Shown: positions 46,239 to 56,820 of the stretch, piece after piece | Layout of the letters: every line of letters starts with the position of its first letter | Position numbering within the stretch: the first letter of the stretch is position 1 | Origin: Conidiobolus incongruus B7586 | Lineage: Eukaryota; Entomophthoromycota; Entomophthoromycetes; Entomophthorales; Conidiobolaceae | Assembly: GCA_000697335.1 (NCBI GenBank) | Contig: JNEM01011400.1 | Coordinates: 1-59,346 of the forward strand | Direction of reading: 5' to 3' | Length of the DNA: 59,346 bases | The notes under the pieces: model-generated | The model's input: only the letters and a program-made list of their open reading frames with translations | Told to the model about the DNA's origin: nothing | Database searches by the model: none | Program-made: the position numbers and the translations under genes

Positions 46239-48345
46239 ATGAACATCTTTCAATTATCTTCTCGCAGGTATGTTTTATCCTTAAATTACTTTTCTCTTGT
46301 TAGAATATATACAACATATACTATAAATCAATTAGCATATTTTATATTATCTATAATTAAGCTTATATAGTGATATTCTATTATACCAATTTCATCAACT
46401 TAAGCCTATCATGAAATCATTACGTATTGTATCACAGTGTGGGACTGATTGATTTTGTTATATAGATTACCCAAGCAATTTCTTTCCCGTAACATGACCT
46501 TTTCAACCGTCAACAAAAGCAAAATGTTGGGGCATCAAGCCTCTCTCCCAAAGTTACCAGTTCCAGTCCTCAAGGATACCCTCTCCAAGTACTTAAGATC
46601 TGTCAAGCCTCTTTTGAATGAAACTGAATATCTCAAGACTGTCCAAGCTGTTGAAGAATTCCAGAAGCCAGGTGGCTGGGGTGAAAAGTTACAAGAACGC
46701 CTCGTTGCCAAGGCCAATGATCCTAAGGTTGACAACTGGCTTGATAGATGGTGGATTGATCTTGCCTATTTTGGCTACCGTGATCCTCTCCCTTTCTTCT
46801 CTTCTTACTTCTTCGCTTACAAGGATGATCCAACTGTCAAGAAAAACACTAAGAGAGCTTCTCAGATTATCACTGCTGCCCTTGAATTCCGCAAGGCTGT
46901 CATAAGGTGACATTAATATCAAATAATATTATTCTATGATTAACCATTTCAATAGTGAAGAATTAGCTCCAGAAAAGACCAAGGCCTATCCCTTGTGTAT
47001 GGACTCCTACAAATGGTTGTTCAATGCCTGTCGTTACCCCAAAAAGCCTAGCGATTATGAAAAGGCGTTTGATCCTGCAACCAACAACCACATTGCTGTC
47101 GTACGCAAGAATAAATTCTACATTGTTGAAACTATTCAAAATGGTAAGCAATTAACCACTGCTGAATTGGAGCAACAGCTCGACAAGATTATCCAAGACG
47201 CTGGTGACCAACGCGCACCCGCTATTGGTGTTTTAACTACTGATAACCGTGACAAGTGGACCGATGCTCGTGAAGGATTACTCGCTGCCTCTCCCGAAAA
47301 TGCTGCTCTTTTGGAAAAGATCGAAAGTTCCATTTTCTTAGTCTGTTTGGACGACTCCTCTCCCGTCACCAGAGAAGAAATTTCCAGAGCATGCTGGCAC
47401 GGAGATGGTAAGAACAGATTCTTTGACAAGTCTTTACAATTTATTATTTTCGAAAACGGTAAAGCTGGTTTCAACGGTGAGCACTCTAGTATGGATGCTA
47501 CTCCCACTGCTCGTTTGAGTGATTGGATTTGCCACGCTCTCTTCAATGGCAAGATCAACCATCACTATGATCAACCTGCTAGAGCTGACCTCGCTACTCC
47601 CAAGCGTCTTGACTTCACCATTACTCCTTTGGTCAGCCGCTCCATCCAGGAAGCTACGCAGAGATTCGATGAATGGGTCAACAAGCATGAACTCCATGTG
47701 TTGGCATATCATGGCTATGGTAAAAACTTCATCAAGAAATGCAAGGTCAGTCCTGATGCTTTCGCTCAAATGATCATTCAACTTGCCTACTACAATATGC
47801 ATGGTGTCAGCCGTCCTACTTATGAATCTGCCTCCACTAGAAAGTACCTAAAGGGCCGTACTGAAACCATTCGTTCCGTCAGTTTAGAATCCGTCGAATT
47901 TGTCAAGGCTATGAATGATCCTTCCCTTTCCAAGGAAGTTAAGATCCAGAAACTCCAACAAGCTTGTCAAGCCCATTCCAAGTACACTGCTGATGCATCT
48001 GACGGCAGAGGTGTTGATCGCCATCTCCTTGGTTTGAGACTTTCCTTAGAAGCCAACGAACCCAAGCCTGCCATCTTCACTGACCCCGCATATGCCTATT
48101 CTTGCCACTGGAACCTTTCCACCTCCCAACTCGTGAGTGAATTCTTTCAAGGCTATGGCTGGGGTGAAGTCGTCCCCGACGGCTACGGCATCCCCTACAT
48201 GATCAACAACGATTCCTTACTTTTTACCGTCACCTCCCTCAGACCCATGAAGGCTGCTCATCTCAAGCACTATTTGGATGCTGCTGCCACCGAACTTAAG
48301 CAACTCTTTGATGGTGCTCAAGCTCCTGCTGGATCCAAGCTCTAA
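46239..48345 (+). CDS. CAT2: Carnitine O-acetyltransferase, mitochondrial and peroxisomal
   Basis: Model: join(46239..46267, 46466..46906, 46956..48345), 619 aa, two introns, stop TAA. It moves acetyl groups between CoA and carnitine so that acetyl units can cross organelle membranes. The choline/carnitine acyltransferase fold is complete: LPKLPVPVLKDTLSKYLRSV, WIDLAYFGYRDPLPFFSSYF, catalytic His333 in ENGKAGFNGEHSSMDATPT, and FFQGYGWGEVVPDGYGIPYM near the end. The N-terminus MNIFQLSSRRLPKQFLSRNM is a mitochondrial presequence, and the last residues AGSKL are a canonical PTS1 peroxisome signal. Met20 (NMTFSTVN) could serve as an internal start that skips the presequence, as in yeast CAT2, so one gene may serve both organelles. 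Confidence 0.95.
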
Positions 48346-48348
48346 TTT

Positions 48349-48350
<2 letters not shown>

Positions 48351-48378
<28 letters not shown>
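48351..48378 (+). repeat. (TCAA)7 microsatellite in the CAT2 3' region
   Basis: Seven perfect tetranucleotide copies begin six bases after the CAT2 stop codon, inside the likely 3' UTR. Probably length-variable between strains. Confidence 0.9.
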
Positions 48379-48380
<2 letters not shown>

Positions 48381-48912
48381 CTAATAATAAACTGTTAAAT
48401 AATTCAATAATAAATTCAAACACAGTCATTCTCATTTACGCCTGGTTATTGTATCGATTAAGCAGATTAATCTTTTAAACATTGTGACAGCTTTTGAAGT
48501 ATCTTACCAATTATTTTAACAATTAATGATATTGGAAGAAAATTTCACAATGTATTGAGGATAATTAAATTAATACTAAAATGACGATTTTGTGATATTG
48601 TAATGATTTAATATCCTTAGAACCAAATATTATATAAAGCATTTTTATCTAAATATATATTCAATTATAAGATTAATCAAAAATTTATTTGATATTTTTA
48701 TTATAAATATATCATATTCAATAAAATCAAGTGTAATACATACAATTTACAACCATATATCTAAATATATTTTTTATGTTTTATTAATATAAATTATATC
48801 TATTTTAATATATGCCTTAGTATATATATCTGATTATTTAATGAAAATAAATAAGTTTATTTGAAATAATATATAAAATACACATGGTTTAATGGTAAGG
48901 TGTGCTATAATG
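48379..48912. other. Spacer between convergent CAT2 and SMC4
   Basis: 530 bp of AT-rich sequence holding both 3' ends. Nothing else seen. Confidence 0.5.
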
Positions 48913-51900
48913 TTATTTCATAGAAATAGCATGTGGATTGATAGTAATAGATTTGGTCATATCAGATGTTTTATAGATACCAACTAATCTATCAGCCATT
49001 TCAAACATATTGTTTCTTAAACTGATGATCACGAATTGTGCATCTTTGGTTCGATCTTTGATGTAATTAGCAACGATGGAAACATTACGGAAATCTAAAG
49101 CTGCATCGATTTCATCCATGACATAAAGAGGAGTGGGCTTGAAATGATGAAGAGCAAAGACTAGGGCCAGTGAACTTAATGTCTAAATACTTGAATTAAT
49201 GATATTATCCAACAGTAAAAATTATTATGGATTACCTTTTCACCACCAGATAAATTTGATATATTCTTCCAACTCTTTTTAGGGGGCATAACACTAAATA
49301 TGATTCCCTCAGAGAAAGGATCCAAGCTATCAACTAATTCCAATTCGGCATTTCCTCCGAGTGTAATCATTCTGTACATCTCTTTAAGCTTATCAGAAAT
49401 GGTAGTGAATCCTTCCATGAACTCTTTATGTCTTTGTTTTCGCAAATTATCATATAGATCTTTATATTTATCGCGTTCACCTGTGCATTCATCTAATTCT
49501 TTTTGGCGGAATGAGAGATCTTGTTCCTTTTGGTGATACTCTCTTAGCACTGATAAATTAGGCTGCATTGAAGATAACTTGGATTCTAATTCGGAAATAT
49601 CTTCCTTATATTGGTTGATATCTATGTTTCGTAATTCTTCCTCAGGAACAATAGGGAGTGGTGTTGAATCGGGACCTTCGCCACTAAATGGTGGTTAGCA
49701 TGAAGCAAAGATGATATGAATAAACTTACTCAAGAGATTGCAAAGTGAGACGATGTTGTTCAGCTTTCCAATGTGCTGTTTGCTGCTTACTTTCGGCGAA
49801 TATCCTATTAAGCTCTTCCATTTCATTCTGTAAGCCAGCTTCAATCGTTTTGAGTTTGGCTAATGTTTCACGATTAGCATCTAGACGCGCTTTAGTGTCC
49901 TCTAATTGTTTAGACTTTTCGCCAATCTGCGATCTGATTTCTTGTTGGTTTTCTCTGAGTACTACTGATTTTTCGCTATGAGTTTTCAATTCTTGGTCGA
50001 TAGCTTCAAGGTCTGATTGAATGATTTCGATTTCCCGCTCGTGTTTACCAATAGATTTATTTACTGAGGCCAGATCTTTTTTGATTTTGTTAAGATCGAC
50101 TTGCGACTTGGTAAACTTGTGCTGAATCATTTCCATCTGGCTCTTGATAGTCTCGACTTTAGACTTTTGAGTTCGAAGCTGGACACCTCCGATTTCGAGA
50201 ATCTTGTTTTGTAACTTTTTAATATCATTTTCCAAACTTTGGGAACCAATTTTAAGCTGGTCCAGTTCTTGAGAGTGTTTTACAATACTGTCTTTGAGCT
50301 GCTGCTTCTTTTCTAAATCTTCAGGCGTAGAGACAGGTTGTTTCTCTAAGTTAACATACTGAGCTTTAGCAGCTTGGATTTGAGCATGATATGAATCGAA
50401 ATCAAGTTTAAGTTTAGAGGTGGTTACATCCAAATTGGGTAACTCTCGATTCACTCTTTCTATCTTATTCTCTAAATCCTGTAGATCTTTTTGGAATTTT
50501 TCCCATTTCTTTTCTTTATCCCTGAGATTTGCCTCTAAATGTGCTAATCTTTCTGAGCTTACACCTTCGTCTGCAAATTTTGAGCTCATTGCACCTTTTG
50601 CAACTCGAGTACCACCACCAGTCATTGTACCCGATTTGTCAATCAATTTACCATCTAAGGTAACAACTCTCCATCTTTGTTTACCATAAGCAATTTGATT
50701 GGCTTGACTCATGTTGGTAGCAACTAATGTATCTTTGAGTACACTATAAAATGCCGGCTTATACATAGGATCCTTTGGTTTTACCAAATCAAAGAGACGA
50801 GGAACATTCTGAGGAGTATCAATTCGATTCAAATTGAATTTGGAAAGTTTCTCTAATACAATAAAGACACCTCTTCCAAGATTGTGATCTTTCAAATACT
50901 TGATACATGACTGAGCAGTGGCAACTGTATCTACTACTATATTGTCCAACTGTGGACAGCATGTGGAGATGGCGACATCAAATTTTTCTTCGATAACTCC
51001 CAGCGATCCTAGACGACCATGGATACCAGGAATTCTTCCCAGCTCCTTTTCTTTCATCAACGCTTCTAACATTCGACTTTGAGCTTTGGCGGTTTGGACT
51101 AAATTTCGAGCTTCAGATGCCTTTTGTCTAGAGGATTGGAGTTCGTCTTGGAGCTGAGCTTCGTAAAGCTTTGCTTGTTTCATTTGGTTATTCATCTGCT
51201 CCAAGGCTTCAGTCATCTTGTTCTTTTTCTCAACAGTTTTTTGAATTTCACTTTCTTTGGCAGCTCGATTCTCTCGAAGTTCAATAATTCTAGATTTTAG
51301 TTCCTCAATCTGCTTTTGAACCAGATTTTCTTTCTCATCTAAAAGATTGAGCTCAGATTTCGCAACTTCAATAAGTGATTGCTGTTGACGAATTTTTTCA
51401 TTCCAAGGAGCCAATTCTTTTTGCTTAGCCTCAATTTGAATAGTGTATTCATCAGTTTTTCCTAATCAGTTTATAAGCTGTCTATCCCATTAAATTACTC
51501 TTTTTGTTTACCTTTCATTGACTCAACAATTTCATTTAAGACCACTGATTCTTGTTTTAAGGATTCCTCCAATTCTTTCAATTCATTCTGTGATTTGACA
51601 ATATCTTTCTCATGATTCTGAATCCATGTCTCATTTTCTGAAGCTTTGAGTCTTTCCTAGATACAGAACAAATTAATCAATAAATCGATTTCAATTGTAG
51701 ACTATTTAGAATACCTTTTCCAAAATTTTTTCAGACTTTTTAAGCTTACTAGTTAAATGCTTCCTCTTTTCTTGAATCTGGATTTCTTCTTTATCCAATT
51801 TTTCAATTTTGGAACTAATTTCGCTATATTTACGTTCCAAAGTTTCGAATTCTTGAGTTAGAGCAGAATTCTGTTTAGAAAGTTGGTCCTCTTCTTCTTT

Positions 51901-53165
51901 AATTCCGCTGAACTTTTGGATCTCTTCTTCGAACTTCTGTTGCAGCTCTGTCTGTTAAAATTGTTAATAATATAGATTATATCATGATAATCTATAAGGT
52001 TACCAATTTCGATTCGGACTCTTTGGCTTTTACGCTACTTTCGAGTATATAATATTGAAACAATGTAGATTTTTTAAGGGTAACGTTATTTTCCATTGTG
52101 ATATAAGACTCAGCTATCTGCTTGGTACTCTCTAAAGAGTTCTTTTCCTTTTCGACAATTTTAAGTCTTGTCAATTTTTCGGATCGAGCTTCATTGAGTC
52201 TATCAAGGTTTTGACCAGCTTCTTCGATAGGCTGTTTATACTTTGAAGTTCCAATAATATCTTCCAAGTACTCCAAAAGACCATCTTCATGAGGATTGGA
52301 TGCCTTCGCTTTCATCTGAGATATCGATTCGACTTCACCTTGTAGAATCAAAAATCTTTTATGATCCAAATCAATACCCTTTCCTTTTAAAAGAGTAGTA
52401 ACATCAGTATAGGAGCTGACTTGGTTATTTATAAAATATTTGCTAGTATTATTCAGATAAGCAGTACGCTTAATAATAAGCTCAGTGTTTGGAACAAATT
52501 CATAATCCTCCCCCTATAAAAAATTTTAATTAAGTAATAATCATAAATTAATTTAATAAATAATACTTTATCTAAAATCTCTTGAAAATGTACTTCAACT
52601 GAGCAATCATTGAATTTTTGAGCATTCTTAGAATTATGAATAAGCTCAGACAATTTCCCTTGCCTCATTTTACTAGCTCTATAGCCGAATACAAATAATA
52701 ATGAGTCGATGACATTGGATTTTCCAGAGCCATTAGGTCCAACAATTGAGGTAAAATTCTAAATAATATGTTAAATTTAAGGTAAAAATGGATAAAATTG
52801 CATAAAAATACTTTATGAAAAGGACCAATAACTTGAATACCAGCATAAGACTTGAAGTTTTCCAATACCATTTGGGTTATAATTAGTCTTTTAGTTGGTT
52901 CAAAAGGTTTTTGAGATTTAACCGATTGGCGTTGGGAAAGTCTTCTGGAAGCCATCGACAGCCTGGGTTCAGACTTTTTATTTTGAGTACTATCAACGTT
53001 TACTTCGTTAGACTCAGATCTAGAATAATTATTATCAACATTTGTAGTTTCATTAGTTTCAGAGCTTTGGGTATCATTATTTTGAGCATCAACTGGCACA
53101 ATAGGCTCGGAGTTTGCATTATTAATATTATTAAAGTTTATCTCTTCATTAATTTGCTTTTCCAT
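48913..53165 (-). CDS. SMC4: Condensin subunit SMC4
   Basis: Model: complement(join(48913..49182, 49236..49683, 49730..51461, 51512..51656, 51715..51951, 52004..52513, 52567..52758, 52812..53165)), 1295 aa, eight exons, all junctions in frame. An Asn/Ser-rich N-terminus of about 90 residues leads to the ABC head (QMVLENFKSYAGIQVIGPFH, Walker A GPNGSGKS at about 125). A coiled coil then runs to the hinge (from about 620, GRIPGIHGRLGSLGV, with TLDGKLIDKSGTMTGGG at its end), followed by the returning coil, signature NLSGGEK (about 1200) and Walker B LYVMDEIDAALDFRN. The LQGEVESISQMKAKA block and TMTGGG spacing are those of Smc4 rather than Smc1 or Smc3. With Smc2 it forms condensin, which compacts mitotic chromosomes. 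Introns 1 and 2 flank the Walker A exon. Confidence 0.96.
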
Positions 53166-53651
53166 TGAAAGAAATTATTAACTGAATTTAAAGATATTAA
53201 ATGATTGATTATTAATTTTGATTTATATCCCTAGTTGAATGAAATATAATATAATATTATTTATCATAATAATTATGGGATAATTAGATTATAATATGCC
53301 TAAATCTATTGATCAGAACGTCAATCATTAAAATTAGCAATTATTAAATATTTGTGTGATTTATTGCTTATATTGAGCTACCTAATTTATTAATCTGTGC
53401 TTTGTTTTGTATTGGATTTTATATTTTATCCATTATATAATTCAAACAATATAAAAACATATTTTTTAAAAGTAAATTTCTTGATATTAATTTGATTAGT
53501 ACTAAAAATATTTATTATTAAACCGTAAATTAGAGCATTAGTAAAAAGATCAATTTGATTATGAAAAATCATAATTATATTAGAAATAAATAAAAAATTT
53601 ATTACATCCAGGATATTGATTGAATCTTTATTTAAAACTTTTCATATAATA
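53166..53651. other. AT-rich spacer upstream of SMC4
   Basis: 490 bp with very low GC between SMC4 and the tRNA. No other gene. Confidence 0.5.
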
Positions 53652-53723
53652 TGACGAGTGAGAGACTCGAACTCCCAGCCTTCCGCTCTGGAGGCGGACG
53701 CGCTACCATTGCGCCAACATGTC
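53652..53723 (-). tRNA. tRNA-Trp (CCA)
   Basis: 72 nt without intron. Cloverleaf on the minus strand: D arm GCGC-AATGGTA-GCGC, anticodon stem CCGC/GCGG with loop CTCCAGA (anticodon CCA), T arm GGGAG-TTCGAGT-CTCTC. The core TGGCGCAATGGTAGCGCG is the same as in other eukaryotic tRNA-Trp. The acceptor stem GACATGT/ACTCGTC has two mismatched pairs (positions 4-69 A-C and 5-68 U-U), so it may be slightly degenerate or edited. Discriminator base is A. It is the only tRNA found in the window. Confidence 0.88.
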
Positions 53724-53821
53724 ATTAATTTGCTGTCACATATCTAATCCCATTTCTCCTAAGTCTCATAACATTTTACCAATAGAATCATATCACATGC
53801 ATATGACTCTATCTTAATTCT

Positions 53822-54050
53822 GGTATTAGTGTATAAATACCGTCTTTGGTACAATAACTAAGCTTTGGCTTGTTATTGTGTGAAATATCTACAATATACT
53901 TTATATTTGTTCTTAACATATTTCTCTTTATTAGTAGTCTACCTACCAATGCACAGTATAGTTCTAGTTGTGTGGGTCATGGGTTGATGACAACTCCCAG
54001 TAGATCATGATCTCAGCGGCAGTGCCACTGAGTGCTGTGACATTTGTTAT
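53822..54050 (+). ncRNA. Candidate RNA locus with TATA box and hairpins
   Basis: Beside the tRNA. A TATAAATA (53832-53839) sits inside a GGTATT/AATACC palindrome. Nineteen bases on begins a near-perfect 12-bp hairpin: ACAATAAC (53851-53858), one bulged T, AAGC, loop TTTG, GCTT, GTTATTGT (ending 53879). After an AT-rich link comes a GC-rich island (about 53945-54045) with several dyads: GTTG-ATGA-CAAC, the perfect palindrome AGATCATGATCT (54002-54013), GGC-AGT-GCC and CACTGAGTG. It contains TTGATGA and ACTGA (C/D-like boxes) but no closing stem. No protein frame longer than about 25 codons. Type unknown. Confidence 0.35.
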
Positions 54051-54925
54051 ATCAAGTTTATTATATTTGCATTAATTATCAATCCAGTACACCAATCTCA
54101 TGAATTTTTTCAATTTGTCAAAACAAAGTATTAGTTATTGTTTCAATATTTTTAGATATTTTTATTTCAAATAATAAGTTAATATCAATAACCGTCTCAT
54201 ATCTTTACTTTCAACCAAATTCTCCTACTTTGACATATATTAATTTTTATATTTTTTACTCATCAGATTGTATATTATGTATTTATACTATTCAATAGTT
54301 AATTATATTTAAGAATTTCTTGAATAATAGTATATCGAAAATCATAACAAAGAAATTTGTTCTTAATATTAATTGAATATTGAATTAATTAATTACTATT
54401 TGATATAATGCTCTGCGAGTAAAACGTAATTTCTATATTATTAGTTATATACTCATATGATATATTGAATATAAAATCAAAGTAACTAATACTCTGATTG
54501 GATTAGTTAATTTCAATATATAAGATTGTACTTGTTAAGGTCGAATTGGAAGTATTATTTGAATTAATTGCAATTGTAAAGCAAAATATTTAATATATGC
54601 TTTAAAAACTCTTAAGTATAGTATTAAGTTTAAAAAATCAACTTGTATAAAACCTCGAAAATTAACGATCTAAGCATTAGTTTTAATTACTGTGTTTAGT
54701 TAGATATTTTGATTCAAAATCTATTAATGAATTTCAAATAAAATATGAAATATATCAGAGTGAAAGAAGTATTTTGTTAAAATTATCAGCCAATATTTAT
54801 TAAATATGATCATATAACATGCCGAAGATGTTTTTAAATCATTAAAGATCGGATTATCTGATACAATTAATCATTATATAATCCCACTATTTGAAATTTA
54901 TATTTAATCAACATAAATTTTTAAC
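54051..54925. other. AT-rich spacer upstream of the Mam33 gene
   Basis: 870 bp, AT-rich, no gene supported. Confidence 0.5.
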
Positions 54926-54936
54926 CCAATCGGCCG
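54926..54936 (+). promoter_or_regulatory. CCAAT box followed by CGGCCG upstream of MAM33
   Basis: CCAAT (54926-54930) directly abuts the palindrome CGGCCG (54931-54936), 42 bp before the ATG, in otherwise AT-rich DNA. CCAAT is the Hap2/3/5 (NF-Y) site that often controls fungal mitochondrial genes; a role here is inferred. Confidence 0.45.
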
Positions 54937-54977
54937 CAAAAATCCAAATTCCATTAAATTCTAAAATATTCTAAAGA

Positions 54978-55736
54978 ATGATTGCTCGCGCTGCCGTACA
55001 TAACATTTCTAAATTAGCTTTAAGATCTACTTTACGTCAAGTCAAGGTCGTTGCTCCCCTTGCCAAACTCTCTCTTCGTACTTTTGCCACTACTCCCATC
55101 CGTGCCGCCAGTGCCGGTCTTGTTGATTCCGATTTGGCTCACAAACTCAACGAAGAACTTCAATTCGAAAAGGAAGAAGGCGATATTGAAATCAGCGAAG
55201 CCATGAAGGAATACATTGACAAGTCTCCCTTCAAGATTCATGACGTTGAAGGTCATGATGAAGTTACCTTAACCCGCCAATTTGGTAACGAAAAGGTCGA
55301 CGTCATCTTCTCTATCAAAGATATTGGCTCCTTGCCCGTCGATGATGTCGATGTTGATGAAGGTGAAGTTGTTGATGACCTTGGTAACGCTCCTATCCGC
55401 TGTGCTATTATCATCTCCAAACCCAACGGTGGTTCCTTAAGCATTGACACTGTCATTGACAGCGATTACTTCAACATCGAAGGTATCACCTACTTCAAGG
55501 ATGGCAAGTTGGCTGCCGAAGATACTGCTGAAGCTGACTGGGCTCGTCGTGCCGTCTACGGAGGTCCCATCTTCGCCGACTTAGACGAAAGTTTACAAAT
55601 TTTATTCGAACGCTACTTACAAGAACGTGGTATTACTACCGATCTCGCCTTATTTATCCCCAACTACATCCAATACAAAGAACAAAAGGAATATCTCAAA
55701 TGGTTGAGCAATGTCCATGACTTTATCAAGGCTTAA
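54978..55736 (+). CDS. MAM33: Mitochondrial acidic matrix protein, Mam33/p32 (C1QBP) family
   Basis: 252 aa, single exon, stop TAA. A basic, Ser/Arg-rich presequence of about 40 residues ends with LRTFATTPIRAASA. The p32 domain follows: SEAMKEYIDKSPFKIHDVEG, an acidic loop (PVDDVDVDEGEVVDD), a beta-sheet core (APIRCAIIISKP, GSLSIDTVIDSDYFNIEGIT) and the closing helices (YGGPIFADLDESLQILFERY, LQERGITTDLALFIPNYIQY, KEQKEYLKWLSNVHDFIKA). Family members form acidic doughnut trimers in the matrix and support mitochondrial translation and respiratory-complex biogenesis. High coding GC suggests strong expression. Confidence 0.95.
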   Translation: MIARAAVHNISKLALRSTLRQVKVVAPLAKLSLRTFATTPIRAASAGLVDSDLAHKLNEELQFEKEEGDIEISEAMKEYIDKSPFKIHDVEGHDEVTLTRQFGNEKVDVIFSIKDIGSLPVDDVDVDEGEVVDDLGNAPIRCAIIISKPNGGSLSIDTVIDSDYFNIEGITYFKDGKLAAEDTAEADWARRAVYGGPIFADLDESLQILFERYLQERGITTDLALFIPNYIQYKEQKEYLKWLSNVHDFIKA

Positions 55737-56084
55737 ATCTTATTAAATTCATATAAAGTATATATATAAAATTACAGATAAAAATAGACTATATATTTAA
55801 TATTTAATAGCCAACTATATTTTTCCATTTTATCACTATAATTTATATTAAATTTTGATGAAACATTTAGAGAATTATATATTTCAGTACCTCTGACTAT
55901 TAGTTATAATAACATTCATACAATTTATATAAATGAAGTCTTTTTTTGGAGAGTTATAATAGAAAAGCATTTAGGATATGCGTCAAAATTTAAAATAATA
56001 TTTAAAGCTAAAACTAAAGTTTTGTATTTAATAAATGAATTTATTAATAATTTGACTCCTTGAAGAATAAAAATACTAAAATAA
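55737..56084. other. Spacer between convergent MAM33 and the Nce101-like gene
   Basis: 350 bp of AT-rich 3' flanking DNA. Nothing further seen. Confidence 0.5.
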
Positions 56085-56438
56085 TTATTTTTCTTTACTT
56101 AGTTCCTTTAAAAAATCAGATAATTCTTTGTCATTATTAGAATTATTGCCATTGTCATTCTCTTGTGTAATGCTAGGTTTTTTAATCGATATATTGGGTA
56201 AATAATTTCCGTAATGATATTGAATTAAATCGAATAAACTATCTTTAGAAGGCCTTGAGCTAGGTTTGTCAAGAGAAGTTTGAGATCTTTCATATAAAAT
56301 ATAACTTGCAATCCCAATTACACATGATACTAACAAATCTCCTTTACTACATCAAAAGTTATTTATTAGTATATAATCAATAGTTTCCATTCTTCAATCT
56401 TACGGTGAAATAATATGAGTAAATCTTTTCACAGCCAT
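56085..56438 (-). CDS. Small single-TM protein, Nce101-like
   Basis: Model: complement(join(56085..56346, 56404..56438)), 98 aa, one intron, stop TAA. The N-terminus reads HIISPKGDLLVSCVIGIASY then ILYERSQ, closely like the fungal Nce101 family (yeast LISKTLDPLFAVSIGLASYY then LYERR). That is one short membrane helix with a small basic end and the LYER motif. The rest (about residues 35-98) is polar, with Asn/Asp/Glu-rich disorder ending in short KEL/KEK repeats, longer than in yeast. Nce101 was named for non-classical export; its molecular role is unclear. Confidence 0.6.
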
Positions 56439-56444
56439 AAAAGC

Positions 56445-56475
<31 letters not shown>

Positions 56476-56820
56476 TTGAAACCTAGAATTATAATAATTT
56501 ATTAAATGACCTTCTAAATTTTTATTATAATTTTGAATTATTATGGGACAATAGTACAGATTCAGCTTGACATTTTGTCACAAAAATTAAAAAATCACTC
56601 TATAAATAGTTATCAAGTTTCCTTGTAGAATAAACTATGTAAAATATATTGATTATTTACACTAAACGAAGCCATATCTAATGTGTCTATAGTATTTTTG
56701 AAAACTTGTATTAGCAATATTCGATTTAACATTATTTAAGTTTATTAAGCTAATTTACAATTAAAATTGATAATCAGCTTATTAACTGATATATTATACA
56801 TTGATTGATTTCAAAAAAAA
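56439..56820. other. Spacer with (AT)n tract
   Basis: 380 bp between the two minus-strand genes, with about 14 AT units at 56445-56472 just upstream of the Nce101-like start codon. Confidence 0.6.

Noticed and set aside
46535-47802. Several minus-strand frames of 62-140 codons inside CAT2.
   Set aside because: Shadows of the GC-richer CAT2 coding frame; CAT2 itself matches its family throughout.
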